From contig BSBN01000233.1 in NCBI GenBank assembly GCA_027924645.1, positions 2,994,501-3,058,500 of the forward strand: 64,000 nt of DNA, given 5' to 3'. This DNA comes from Cunninghamia lanceolata (lineage: Eukaryota > Streptophyta > Pinopsida > Cupressales > Cupressaceae). Made by a program: the position numbers and the translations under genes. Position 1 is the first letter of the stretch, and each line of letters opens with the position of its first letter. The notes under the pieces were generated by a model. The model saw only the letters and a program-made list of their open reading frames with translations, did no database searches and was not told the origin of the DNA. Positions 23,309-35,261 of this stretch are shown here, in pieces.

Positions 23309-25858
23309 TGTTATCACCTAGTTTTGCACCCTTGCATGAAACTGTTAAAGCTTTGCAAACTAGAATAACATGGGATTGATCTCTAAGTGTGGGACTTTGC
23401 TAAATGAGATCAAACCTCTGAAGAAGGTCAGCTTCCTTGTCTAGCTATCACTTGAAACTACTGAATTTTGGGGGAAAAAGGGAGAGAGAATGCTTGTAAT
23501 GAAAATGAATAAAAGCTTGAAAACATAAAAGGTGATACACCAGTCAGATGTAAAGAGACTTCCACAGTACTGAAGGATGCACAACACAATCAGAATATGG
23601 CAAGTAGGCATACACATGTTATATGACTCTAGCAGAGGCAAGGAGAAATATGATTGAGAGGAATACAACATTCATAGACAAACCATATGTAGATTCAAAC
23701 AGAACCAAAAAAATTAGTAAAGAGGTAAAAATAACTTGCATATATTTAACAGAGAGGCAAGGTTACAGTATATGAAAACTTTGTTTTGGAAAATAGAAAC
23801 ACCAGGATGCCTAAAAAAATTTCTCCCTTATTTACAATATTCGAATGCATATCTATCGCATTCCAAACTATCCTAAGTTGATTACAAAAATGTGCTCTCC
23901 GAGCTGTCTCAGAAAATATCTACATTTAATGACTACCCAGGCGCATCAGTTATGGCATTAAATATCTAGCGTTGGGCAGATAGGGGATATTTTTGGGTCT
24001 TGAATCCAAGCAGTTGCGTGGTTATCTTCAACAGTGAACACATAGATATCTAAAACATGGCGGTGGAGGGATATCTTTTACCATTAATGCGAACTGCCTC
24101 ATCATGGTACAACAATGAATGCCCCAAGAATATCTTTATCTGTTGAAAGTCGTCGCTGAAATATGCATTTCTAGATCTAAAAATTCAAAAGTGACAAAAG
24201 CTCCTGAAAACCCTGCCAAAAGAAAGAGGGGACAAAAACATGCATCTTTGCCTCTTACAGCATGTCAAAATTTGCTGAAATGGAGGAGATACAGGCGATC
24301 AAAGTTTCGGTCAACTGCCTGTATATATATCACTTTGCATCTGTGTGTATACCGCCTGCATTTGCTGCCTGAATTGGCATTCAAAAACTTCTCTGCACCC
24401 CTTTGTATATGCATGGCGCTTTGCATATCAGCTCTTGTATATCCTTTGTATTTTCAAAATTGCATATACATACAAGCTCCCTTGTATATGCGGGCCCTAC
24501 CTTTTATATGTTAGCTTGTATCTAGCCTTGCATCTTTGAAATGTGCAAGCGAACATACAAGTAGAAAAATATATACAAAGTGCCTGCCTTGGTGGACCCC
24601 ACCATTTGTATCTCCTCTTCTGCATATGCAAAATACAAGCTGCGGACCTCAAAACACCATTAGCTACATTTCATTGTTTTGTCAGGTCCAACTTGTATCA
24701 CCCCTTCTCATGTATATTCTGACTTGTATATCGCAATATACAAGCACCACATACATGCAAGCCACATATTCCAAACCTTTTATGAAGTAGATCAAAAGCA
24801 TTTTTGAAATCCAGCTTGCATGTGTCTTTGTATTTGTTCCTTTGTATGTCGAAACATACCAACACCTTTCAAACATGGCAGACTTGAAGCCTGAATGAGC
24901 CAGAAATATATTCATTTGAAATCTGGCTTGCATCTGCATGTATTTGTATCTTTTATTTGCATATTGCAATATACAATCGTAGCTTATACAAGGTGGACCC
25001 AAAAATTTTATGAAGCAGGCTGAAGACCGCCTTGAAATCTGGCCTGATGTTGCAACGTATGTCAACTTTGTATATCGCATGATATACAGATGCCAAATAT
25101 ACAAGGCGGACCTAAAAAGTTTATGAAGCACTTTTACTGCTAGGTCGGGTCTAACTTGTATATCTTTCTTTGTATATTTTGCTTGTATGTGCAAACATAC
25201 AAGCGCAAATATACAAGCCACTGTAGCAACCTGCCAATATACATTACACTATTCCTGATGCATATAGATCGGCCTTGTATATTTTTCATTGTATATTGGG
25301 TTGTATATGCGAATATACAAACCCGATATACATTCCACTGTAGTACATGTATGTCTGCCAGCCTTGTATACATTCCATGCATACTTCTTTGTATCTTTCA
25401 CTTGTACATGCGAATATACAAGCCAAATATATATTCCATCCTTGTATATTTTTATGCAACCAGATATACAAACCAGGAATATTCTGGGAATCTATGAAAG
25501 ATTCCCCCTTTGTATATGCATTTCCTTGGCTTGATATACATTCAAAAAATGTATAAAACTCACTTTTCTCAATATTTTCTAAGGCTGATAGGGATTTACA
25601 AGCCCACCAAATGTACATTTGAACTGTATGTTGACCGAAACTTTGACCATCAATAACTTCTTTATTTGGCCGAATTTCAGGGTGATGTAATAAGCAAAAC
25701 TGCCTATTTTTTCAAGCTCTTTCCAATGGTAAGGTTTTTTAGGCAAGATTTCTAGGAAATTTGGCACTTTAAGCTTTATAGGAACATTTTCCAAAGGATT
25801 TTCAAGGAAAATACCAAGTTGACTGTGTGGCTCTGGTCAGGGGAAAAATGGGTCAACA
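23309..25858 (-). repeat. right LTR of element C (5' LTR)
   Basis: Direct repeat of 16379-18913, with the same TTGTATAT array at 24310-25560. It ends GGTCAACA before the target duplication GTTTC. The two LTRs differ by scattered substitutions and small indels. Confidence 0.92.
24310..25560. repeat. TTGTATAT / ATATACAA inverted-motif array, second copy
   Basis: Second copy of the array at 17390-18600. One insertion of a further ATATTGCAATATACAA-type unit near 24960 shows that unit number varies. Confidence 0.85.
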
Positions 25859-27985
25859 GTTTCGACATGGGTTTTTTTGCTCAAAAGGCAGATGATCATA
25901 TTACACATAGAGGGTCATATTATGAACATCACTCGATATTCAGAATATCACCTGATCTTCATAGATCACCCTACTCCTTTTGTCGCCATGACATTAAATG
26001 CACGCAAATGCAGTAGGTGCTTCCTGCCAATTACGAATGTGATATATACACCTGGTGAGATCCAGAAGTTTCGTACAGAAAATCAATGGTTTTAATTAAT
26101 TTATCTAGATTTGCCCTAATTTTCCCTAAAGAGGAGGTTAAAAATGAATTTACAGAGTCATTTTACACTTACTTTGCGATAAAAATGAGTTTTTACAGAG
26201 CACCGAGCTTTCATACCCTCATACGACTACCTGCGGATGCATACGGCTTGCAGCAGAATAAAACACGTGAACGTCGCTATTATTTGAGTCTCTTTCACAT
26301 AATCATCAGCATAATCAGGAGAATAAGTGTAATCAAGTAAGTAATTGAAACCCTCCTCCTGTCATTTCTGCATGTCCAGGTAGTATGATTTTTACTGGTT
26401 TGAAGCTGTGAATTATGCATGTTATAATGAAGTGATGATAAATGAGTATCATGTGCATCACACCATGAGAATGTACTGTTATATGAATGCATGAAAAATA
26501 TGTATGGTAAGACTGGTACTGTTTATCACAGGAGACCATGGCGGACAAGAGACTGAGCAAGTCTGAGGCCGAATTTCTTAAACCCATGTTCGCTTAACCT
26601 GAAGGTGTACAATTTAAATATGGTGCCATCATAGATACACACCAAGGAAACACTGATTTGGCGGCATGGTCGGCTAAGATGAATGATGAAAAGAATCATA
26701 GCACCTTGTTGGACACAATTTTTGTGTCGGGGATGTGGAGTGCTGCAGGATTCCCTTACTCTATAGAAGCTCCAGAATTAATTGTTGAATGTGCAAGGAA
26801 CTACAACACATAGACCAGAAAAGTAGAGAAACATGGTAGGGTCTATACTGATCTATCTATCAAGGGGATTGCAACCACTTTCAATTTTCCATTAGGAAAT
26901 AAGGTTGCCAGCATGGACTTGAAGAAGTTGCAAAAAATAGTCCTTATACTGTAGCCGCCAAATTGCCAATGCATCTGTATAAGTTTGATTTTGATGATGA
27001 ATACTAATACATAATAGCTCTACTTAGCAGAGTGACAGGCCAGCCTGATGCTAGAAGTTTTAAGGATTGGATGTATGGGGTCATCCTAATGTGTTTTTAT
27101 ACTGAGAACAAGCCACTGTGGGCAAAAATGATAAGTGATGCCCTAAATAATCAGCTCATGAACCTAAGGGGCCTGGAGTGTGCTTTTTACTTGACTTCAT
27201 ATGTGGTATATTCATGTGCCTACAAGGGTACATTCGATGCACTTACAACAATAGGAAAGATTGGTGGGACTACTAATGATGCCCACATATGGGATCATTA
27301 TCCTCAGCTGCAAAGAGTAAATTACCTCCCTAATTATAAACAAGTGAATGATGCATTTTCTATGCATCTGGTTAGGACAATGGAGGAAGACAGGACTAAA
27401 AGACTGAGCATGGAAGCTCAAGAGGTTATTTGCAAGCATGGTGCCTGGTTTATACAATATCCTACTTTCTCCTATATCAGGATAGAGGGTTTTGAAGGTC
27501 AACCCCTCATGCTCCCCAGGTATCCCACTGATGTAGTAGTGTTAATGGATTTTATGAGGCAAATATCCACAATACTGGATGCATATAAATCAAACAATAA
27601 GCTTCCACCAGTATTGTTCCCAGTAATAATGGGCTGGTATATATGCCAGGATTCTGAAAACATAAAGAAAGCCATAACTGGCTTGAGTATGATGAAATTA
27701 CAGCCATTCCCACTGGCAAGATCATATGATCCATATGGCAGGATGTAGAAGATCATGGGGAAGCCCATCCATCAGAGGCATCTTGAAGATTTTCGGGCAG
27801 ATTGTGAGGATGAAGCTGAAGCTAGATGAAGAAAATACCAAAGGCTAACCCTCAACTAGATCAGGACCTTTGAATGCATCCCAGTGCCTGCACAATTAAA
27901 GAAAGATGATGGCAAGATCATGGCGGATGAGTATGAAGAGAAAAAGATATATAATGACACTATCTCAATGCTTGATCTTACTCAA
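25859..27985 (+). repeat. LTR2 of element A, middle segment
   Basis: Matches LTR1 from 1306 to 3491. It starts with the second GTTTC and ends with CTCAA, which is duplicated on the other side of element B. It contains the 5' part of the U3 reading frame. Confidence 0.88.
26538..27985 (+). pseudogene. U3-encoded ORF of element A, LTR2 copy, 5' part
   Basis: Second copy of the unknown U3 reading frame. The ATG at 26538 is again in the context ACCATGG. The longest open piece is 27032-27748 (KDWMYGVILMCFYTENKPLW and onwards). Damage includes stops at 26595 (CAA in LTR1), 26811, 26952, 27005 and 27746, and a deletion of about 50 bp near 26930. At 2058, where LTR1 has TAG, this copy keeps CAA, which shows that the frame was once open. 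Element B splits the frame at 27985. Confidence 0.7.
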
Positions 27986-28568
27986 TGTTGTGTGGTTACA
28001 CAACACGCCCCATTTTGACTTGGCAAAACAGGGACCCAACTTTTGTTTTGGCTTGTGTTGTCTGCTTTCTGGCGGTTTGGTAAAAGTAAGTCAGGTGCAT
28101 CATCATCATGAAGGTCAGGATGAGGTAGGTCATCATCATGAGGTTAGTTTGTCAAAGTTCTTATTTTGTTTCTATGACCTCATGGTTAGAAAGAGCTTGA
28201 AATTTCATGCAGGTTTGCCTTTTACATCAGTCGAAAATTCGTCCATATGAGGGAGTTATGCACAGTCAAAGTGTTGGTCAAACCTGATAATTGCTGTATG
28301 ATGAACATCATCATCATGATATTTGAAACGCCCCTGATAATATCCTGAGGTCGAAATATCCGGACGTCAACTTTAAGTCGTAGTAGGTTGTCCCCGTCGA
28401 GAGGTCTTTTGCATCGCGAAAGGTCATCATCATGATCTTTGTCTACGCCCCTGGTAAAAATCATGCAGTCCCGAAACATCTGGACGTCAATCTTAAATCG
28501 TAGTGTGTTTTACCCATCAAACAACCTTGAAAACATCGCGAGCATCATGATATTCCAACATCACCGGT

Positions 28569-28597
28569 TATTATAATATCATGCTGATATTATAATA
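28569..28597. repeat. perfect 13-bp inverted repeat in B LTR
   Basis: Arms TATTATAATATCA and TGATATTATAATA are separated by TGC. The same structure lies at 40176-40204 in the other LTR. A second one, with 12-bp arms GAACAAGATCAT and ATGATCTTGTTC around a single C, is at 28790-28814. Confidence 0.85.
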
Positions 28598-28882
28598 TCA
28601 CCTTACTTAAGAAACCCACGATCTGCATAATTCGCATGCGCACGTTAATGTCCTGGTGATCATCATCATCAGGATATTTTTCAAGGCAGGATCACATTTC
28701 GTAATATCCTCCTGATCTCCTTTTGCGTGATCATGATGATCACCTTATCTTTTGAAGCGGAGAGTGATATTTCATTCCTAAGTCATGTTGAACAAGATCA
28801 TCATGATCTTGTTCGTCTCTCCCACATTTCGTATTATCCTCCTGCCGAGAAGTATAAACTTTTGCGGATATGATGATGACGA

Positions 28883-29252
28883 TGACGTCACCATCACCTT
28901 TCTCCTTCGGCAGGATATTTTCCAAGGCATGATCCTGTTCGCCAATATGATGATGACGATGACGTCATGTTTTAAGATTAACGAAGGCCACGGATATCCT
29001 GATGACGTCATCTGGACATTCAGCAGGATCATATTTTAGATCACCCAGTGCGGATATGATGATGATGATCATCATCATCCTGATCTTTTGAGAAGATCAC
29101 CTTGGCCGCGAAGGGGGTCATACTGCATTCATGACCCGATCATCTTCCTTAGAGGTGACCCGATATTCCATTTATCTCCTGATTCTTAATGAAACATGAC
29201 GGTGACGTCATCTTTTGCCTTTTCATGAAGCCTGATGATGACGATGACGTCA
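28883..29252. promoter_or_regulatory. cluster of five TGACGTCA palindromes in B U3
   Basis: TGACGTCA occurs at 28883, 28960, 29003, 29203 and 29245, and in the other LTR at 40490, 40567, 40610, 40810 and 40852. This octamer is the classical binding site of plant TGA/bZIP and CREB-type factors. An enhancer role is inferred from the clustering upstream of the TATA box. Confidence 0.6.
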
Positions 29253-29789
29253 CCATTGTTTTTCTTTCCTCGGCAGCAGGATCATATTCCACATCCTGCT
29301 GTTTGTCTTCATCATGATGATGACGACGATGCCTTTCTTTCCCAGTATGCGGAAGTGAAACATCCTGATGTGCTGTTCATCAGAGCATTCGGAAAGGAGG
29401 AGCATCATATTTCACCATATCCTACAGCTAGATAAAAGACATAGAGTTGGGCATCATCATGATTTTGATGTAGGTTTAACTATTACCATTGGCCAAGTCT
29501 AATATTGTCAACCTGATCATATGTGGTCACACCAATGCGAATATGATGATGATGACCCGAAACATTCAAACAGAGCATGCAGAACCCGATTCGAGGGATG
29601 GTTAAAGGGCAGTTATTTCCTTGTATATTTTGGAGATACCTGATCATATTTTGAACCCGATACACATGGAAATGGGTGGGAAAACATGAGGCGATGGAAA
29701 TTTGAAGACCCGATTGCTGATTTCCCAGTCAACGATGGTTGACCTAGTTGTTTTATGCTGTTTATGCATTTAGTGCATATTTTCCACAG

Positions 29790-29901
29790 GTAAAGCCTGA
29801 TTGCTTGTAGCTGCACATTGGGAGGTATGTTTAATAAAATGTTTACTTCCTGTTGTTTATCCACATGATGATGAACTTAGTGTTTGTCTGTTTATTTGCA
29901 G
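29790..29901 (+). other. candidate intron in U3 of element B
   Basis: Donor-like CACAG|GTAAAG and acceptor-like TTTATTTGCAG bound a 112-bp stretch, followed closely by a short ORF (29911). The arrangement resembles the intron-like leader before the long U3 frame of element A. The splicing is inferred only. Confidence 0.3.
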
Positions 29902-29910
29902 GAAGACGTG

Positions 29911-30036
29911 ATGCTGCTGCTGAAGCTGAACATTGAAGACATGATGATGTTGCTGAAGCTGAGCATTAAAGTCATGATGTTGTTGGAGCTGCTGCTGAAG
30001 CTGAGCATTACAAAGTTGTGCATGGAGGCAACATGA
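29911..30036 (+). CDS. short Leu-rich ORF in U3 of element B (doubtful)
   Basis: A 41-codon frame made of imperfect repeats of a LLKLSI-type unit. The DNA repeats are GCTGAAGCTGAGCATT-like. It is equally present in the other LTR at 41518. It could be a remnant of a larger U3 gene, or merely a coding artefact of a short tandem repeat. I see no recognised domain. Confidence 0.2.
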   Translation: MLLLKLNIEDMMMLLKLSIKVMMLLELLLKLSITKLCMEAT

Positions 30037-30230
30037 GCCAGAAATGAGGAGGATGTTGTCAAATATGCTGTTTGCCAGCTGGAGACTGAATCAAGTTGAA
30101 GATGCTGGAATATTCTGTGCCAGCTGTGCATTTGTCAACTGACGAAGCATGTGCTTTTCATCTGGACCATTGTTTGTTATGAGATGATCCTGATCCTTGG
30201 ATCGTTGTAACTGTTTTTTGGCAATTGTTC

Positions 30231-30238
30231 TATATAAG
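30231..30238 (+). promoter_or_regulatory. TATA box of B 5' LTR
   Basis: TATATAAG lies in GTTCTATATAAGAACC, about 0.97 kb before the LTR end. The other LTR has it at 41838-41845. Transcription would start at about 30260-30270. Confidence 0.65.
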
Positions 30239-31213
30239 AACCAGAGCTTGTCAAAATAAAAGGAGGAATATATTAGAATACACAGACGCATCTGGCGCAA
30301 AAAGTCAATTACTGTAGAATCAATTAGGAGATCGAATTACTGAGACTAATGAGGATAGAATTGTTGAAATGTCAAGGTTCTTTCTTCAGATCACTGTAAA
30401 TGTACCTGTTCTTGAGCATACTGAATGGATATGAAGCTTCAGATTACATCCTGATTGTAAAATTTTACGTAATCTTCTTGTTGATTTCTGGATATGTACT
30501 GGTGATTGCTGTGTTCAACTAGAAGCGCTTTCATTTCATTACATGTTGTTGTCAACTTTTCCTTTGAAGATTTGCACTAGATCATGCGGATTTGTGGAAT
30601 GTCCTGGTGAAGTATGATTTCTAGTTTTCCTTCTTTTCATTGCATGTATGGGAGCTTGTATGTGGATCAGTGATCTAAGTCCAGTAGTTTTGGGAATCTC
30701 ATTCTTTAACCCTTTTTCTTCTTTTAATTTCATTAATTCATCACCATAACTGCAAATCATGATAAATAACAAGCAGAAACAGTGAAATATGCTGAAATCC
30801 CGTAGGTAACTGAATATCATTAGCATATTTGAGTTAAATGCGTGTATTATTGAAAATATCATGCAAAGAATCCTAAATAATGATAGAAATCATGCAAATA
30901 TCAGCCTGTAGGCACATTACTTGACTAAATTCACAGTGCAGAGGTAGAATTATTGGAGACTTATACAGAGCAAACATCCAGAGCAGGATATTTGAAGATA
31001 ATGATGATGAACTGTGCATAAACACGTAAGGCCCCTGAATGAAAACAGCAACACACATCAACCACTGAGTAACGTCAGTAGATTAAGACCTAATCAATGG
31101 AGACTTGGGATCATGAATTCTTTGAATTCATCGTATCTTTCAAGATGAGTAAAGGTTGTTGTGTAACTTTTATTCTATGTTTGCGAATGATTAACATCAG
31201 GACCAACATAAAT

Positions 31214-31230
31214 TGGCGCTAGAAGGAGGG
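31214..31230 (+). other. primer binding site, element B
   Basis: TGGCGCTAGAAGGAGGG lies five bases after the 5' LTR. It is equivalent to 7276-7292 in A. The tRNA is not assigned. Confidence 0.65.
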
Positions 31231-31573
31231 CCTAGACCGAAAGATCACGATCATCATCAGTATTTTCAGGTTTGATGACGTATAAAAGTAAGGTATCCTC
31301 ACATCACTTGTGAATTTCAGTAAATTTCGTAAATATTTGCTGTGACAAGATTGTACATGCACATTCTATGTAAAGATTTCCTGATCTCACATAAATATTG
31401 CAAGCTTTACAGTAGATCTCTCTGAATTCACTAATATTGGCCAAAGATGCATAAATTTGTTCAAGCTTTGATAATTTGAGCCTTAAACACGTGAAATCTT
31501 GTGCTACCAGTCAGAATATCCCAGTATCCTGTCATATTTGCAGCGTCTTCGCAAATATTGCGTAAATATTTAG

Positions 31574-33870
31574 TCTGAGTTGCCATCTGACCGCAAATAT
31601 CACCTCATCCGGTGGAATCTAGCCAATATTTGCAAAGTTCCAGCCAATTTGCCTCCAAATCGAGAAATCCTGGCTCACAGGATAAATACCAGGTCTAGAC
31701 ATAGTGAAATTTTTGAAGAATTGCTTGTTAGAGGTTTTAGACCTAGGACTGTGGACATTCACCATACTCCAGGGTCTGGTACGTCTAGAGCTTCACCAGG
31801 ACCTCCTCCTGTAACTCCTGTTGGTTTGCAAATACCTCCCAGTATATCCGTGACACCTCCGGTTCAACCTCAGGGTGTGCCTTTAGTCCAACCTCAGCCA
31901 ACTGCACCACCAGTTCAGCCCCCTCAGGTTGCAATGTCTTTCTTTGCAGCAGAATCACCTTTGACCTTTACTGCGTATCATGAGTTACCAAAGTATCCGG
32001 ACAAACTTTGTCCAAAATATCATCCTTATCAGGATGCTGACGACCATATCAGGACGTTTAAAGAAGCGTGCTGCAGAGCCAGAATAGAGCATGAGGACGT
32101 GGTGTGCAGATTATTCCCTTTTTCCTTAGGGGAAGAGGCTTATAATTGGTTCATTAGTCTTGGCCAATCTTCTGTCGGTTCGTGGCCTGTCTTAGAGAAG
32201 GCTTTTCTTGACAGATTCAAGGTTCCTATTGATCCATCAATGAATTACCACATGTTTGCCACAATTAAGAGATTTGAGCATGAACCTATTGCAAATTTCA
32301 ATGCTAGGTTCCAGAAAATGTTGTCCAAGCTGGTCGCCCCATATGTGGTGGCTGATGATGCTGCTAGGAGTATTTATTATTCAGCCCTGGATCCTTTAAC
32401 TTCCATGTTCATCAGGAGAACACATCCTGAGATCACTACACTGACGGGAGCTTTTCAAGAGGCCATTAAGGTAAATCAGCAGCTGATACCTGCTCCTACG
32501 CCTAATATAGCATTCCCTACTTTGCCTGGCGTACAATCACAGTATCCAGCACCATATCCTGCAGCTTATCCTTCACAATATCCTGCACAATATCCAAATG
32601 GATCAGTGATGCCCTCAGCAATCATGCCTGCACCTTTGCAAGTACCTCCATTGAGTATTATGCCTCCTCCTAATGGAAATGGCCAGTTGCCACAATATCC
32701 GGCACATGCTCAGGTACCTCAGGGTACAGATCTATCCCACAATAACCATGGATCTTCCTTTTTCCAGCCTCAGACTGAAAACGTAGTGGCCAAAGCTCAA
32801 GAGGAGAAAGAGGAAATCAAAGAAATTTCTGCTCAGTTGAGAAAGCTCACCACAGAAGTAACACACTTGAGAAACCAAGGGTTTTATTCACAGTCAGGTC
32901 AGAATAGGAGTTATTCCAATGACAGACCAAACTACCCTGATAGAGGATATAACAATAACTTCAACAATAGTGCTGGAAATAACAATAATCCTCCTAGGCA
33001 GCCCAGAGTGTGGAACTCCAGGCCAAATAATGGTTCATTACCATCACCCCTAGACAATCAGCCCCCTGGTGAAGCCAAACAAACTACCAGAGTCAATCTT
33101 GCTGAAGCAGCCCTTACCAATTGGTGCAGGATCCACAATACCAATGCACATGCAGAATTAGATTGTCCACAATTTAGGATTGCTGCCAGCATCTTTCAGA
33201 CTGAAGTGTCTAATACTTCTGGAAATCCACCTCAGGCAGAAGGAAATGAAATAGTTCCTTGTGGATATGACTCAGCTTTTGTGCTGGAAACATACACTAA
33301 TCAGCCTCATCAGGATTATAATCAGACCTGTGAAGAATCTGCCCTAACCTTTGAAGCAAACTATGTCTTTCCCTTTGAGGATGAAAATGAACCTACAAGA
33401 GAGCATGAGGAAGTACATGCATACCAGCAGCAATACCCTGGTAAGCATAATTATAACCTGAGAAGTAATGCCAACAGACCTGCTGGTCCATTGACATCAT
33501 CTCTACCTCCAAACAACTTCAACACACCTCCTGATCCTAAGGCTAGCAATAACCCTGGGTTCCCTAAGGTGAATGCTCAATACTTGTCTCCTCAAAGCAC
33601 AGTAACAAAAAACGCAAATGCACCTCATGAGTCAGACAAGTTAGTCAGTTATTTGGCTGATGAAATGAAGAAAATCAAGATCAGCCTGTCCCTATCTGAG
33701 TTATTGAAAACTCCTGCCATCAAGAGGGCATTCATGAAGTCGCTAGATGATCTTGCTCCTAAGGAGGATAATCATCTTTCAGGTCAATCCAATAGTAGAG
33801 ACCATGCTGCTAAAGATAATACTGTCAAGCCCAGAGTGTCAGCCACAGTCCACGCTGCTGAAACCTCCCA
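31574..33870 (+). pseudogene. gag: gag of element B
   Basis: The N-terminal part of one continuous gag-pol frame, intact over the whole gag length. The frame opens after a stop at 31571. The first in-frame ATG is only at 31934 (MSFFAAES), so translation may start there, or upstream at a non-ATG codon or after splicing. The capsid-like core (about 31,980-32,560) includes FKEACCRARIEHEDVVCRLF, EEAYNWFISL and FNARFQKMLSKLV. A Pro/Tyr-rich linker, a short coiled-coil-like EEKEEIKEISAQLRKLTTEV segment and an Asn-rich stretch follow. A WCRIHNTNAHAELDC knuckle-like motif (33122-33166) probably binds nucleic acid. Confidence 0.85.
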
Positions 33871-34480
33871 CATGACCTTGTACAGGGATAAAACTGAATC
33901 ACCTCCGTTTCTCCTCACCATAAGAATGTTCAGTAAGAACTTGCACAACTGCTTAGTTGATTCAGGAGCCTCAACTAATGTTATGCCTTTGTCAATATGC
34001 AACGCATTAGGACTGCATCCTGCTAAATCATTAAAGAAGGTCACTCAACTGGACAAAACAGAAGTAAATGTCGTAGGAGAACTCACTCACATTCACATGC
34101 AGCTAGCATCTGATCCTAGGATCTAGTATTACATTGACATTCAGATAGTTGACATACCTGATACATACGGGATGTTGCTTAGCCAGGACTGGTCTAAAAC
34201 GCTTAACGGATACATGTCCACAGACTTCAGTCATATGTGGTTGCCGTGGAAAGGTATACCTAATCAGATCAGAATTGATGCTGAGCCCAGGATGAAGCAT
34301 ATGATCACAGAATATAACAGAACAAACGAGATCATGTATGTAAACGTAGAACCTGGAGTTTATCACATCAGGCCGCAAACTGTTAAAATAGAAGAGGTCC
34401 TGATACTTGATGTTCATCATCATGATAATGAATATCATGAGGACATGCTGAATATGGAGGTTGGTAATGATCCTGATACT
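33871..34480 (+). pseudogene. pol: protease region of element B pol, with internal stop
   Basis: An aspartic protease with the catalytic Asp at 33959-33961 in LVDSGASTNVMPLS. A TAG at 34124-34126 replaces what is CAG in element A, a single C-to-T change that ends the gag-protease frame. The downstream part (34127 onward, with an ATG at 34172) stays in the same frame. The protease tail reads NGYMSTDFSHMWLPW. Confidence 0.88.
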
Positions 34481-34489
34481 GAGAATGAA

Positions 34490-35085
34490 ATAGATCGCTT
34501 CAGGGATTTTGAGATGCATTTATCTACTCAGATAAAACGTTGTCAGTTATTAAATATACCTGCTAATGACATTTTGATTGATGGATGGTGCAGGTTACAT
34601 GGCGAAGCACACTCGGAAAAGACTTGTGAACCATGCTTAGACATGATAATGCTGGAGCAGACGTATAGTGAAGCAGCATCATCATATTCCGAGGTGAGTG
34701 CTACATCTGATGATGATGATGATACTAATTTTTATCTGTCTTCTGCAGGAACAGAGGCTCCGACGGATCCTGATGAGGATCATATCCGCAAAACAGAAGA
34801 GATCCTGGTGTCTAATCAGACGAATGATGCGAGAAAGGAAGAGATCACTCCTGGTAGTGATTGCTTCATGGAACCAGATTACGAGTTGTCTGATGAAGAC
34901 AGAGGCAGTGACCTGACGAAGTTTGAAGAATTCCTCGTGAAAGAAATAGAAAAGATGACGCAACAGGGTAGATCTCCCCAGGAGGTTTTAATTAAAGGTT
35001 GGTGTAGGCTGCATGAGGCACCACACTCAGAAACAACTTGCTCACTGTGCTTACACATTGTGAAGAAGCATGCAGCTGTATGTGC
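34490..35085 (+). pseudogene. duplicated WCRLH zinc-finger-like module, element B
   Basis: Two related modules lie at about 34496-34660 and 34900-35070, each a helix-like lead and then G-W-C-R-L-H-x3-H-S-x3-C-x2-C (DGWCRLHGEAHSEKTCEPC and KGWCRLHEAPHSETTCSLC). A short Asp/Ser-rich linker separates them. Both are fully preserved in this young copy. A basic Lys-rich linker leads on to the RNase H. They may bind metal and nucleic acid, or act as a spacer. I do not know this arrangement from other elements. Confidence 0.75.
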
Positions 35086-35261
35086 TGAACATCATCCTCC
35101 TGCTAGGATGGAAGAGAAAACAGAAAAGCCATCAGGCTCATCAGATAAAGGAAAGAAGAAACTTGAAGATGACACCCCTAAGTTAAAATGGATATCAGGA
35201 GGAGCAGCAGCCAGAGCTGCAAAGAAAAAAGAAAGTTCAAGTAAATGTCCTGCTGAAGATA

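Larger units (their letters stand above)
16379..25858 (-). mobile_element. Element C: Tat-like gypsy retrotransposon lacking RT
   Basis: A complete insertion bounded by GTTTC (16374-16378 and 25859-25863) with LTRs 16379-18913 (2,535 bp) and 23309-25858 (2,550 bp) that begin TGTT and end AACA. Coding remnants run on the minus strand: gag near the right LTR, then protease, RNase H and integrase. RT and its linked RNase H are missing, so the element must have moved in trans or lost them afterwards. It sits in LTR2 of element A. Confidence 0.92.
27986..31208 (+). repeat. left (5') LTR of element B
   Basis: Begins TGTTGTGTGG and ends GACCAACA. U3 holds five TGACGTCA palindromes (28883-29252), perfect inverted repeats at 28569-28597 and 28790-28814, and many GATGAT/ATCATC runs. 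The TATA box is at 30231. The ends resemble those of element A's LTR, but the long U3 reading frame of A is absent. Confidence 0.95.

Noticed and set aside
24119..25618. Similar ORFs up to 179 codons in the right LTR of C
   Set aside because: Same repeat artefact as in the left LTR.
28222..29435. Small ORFs in the B LTR (repeated at 39829-41042)
   Set aside because: They are composed of GATGAT/ATCATC-derived Asp, His and Ile runs, on both strands and with no shared domain; likely non-coding U3.
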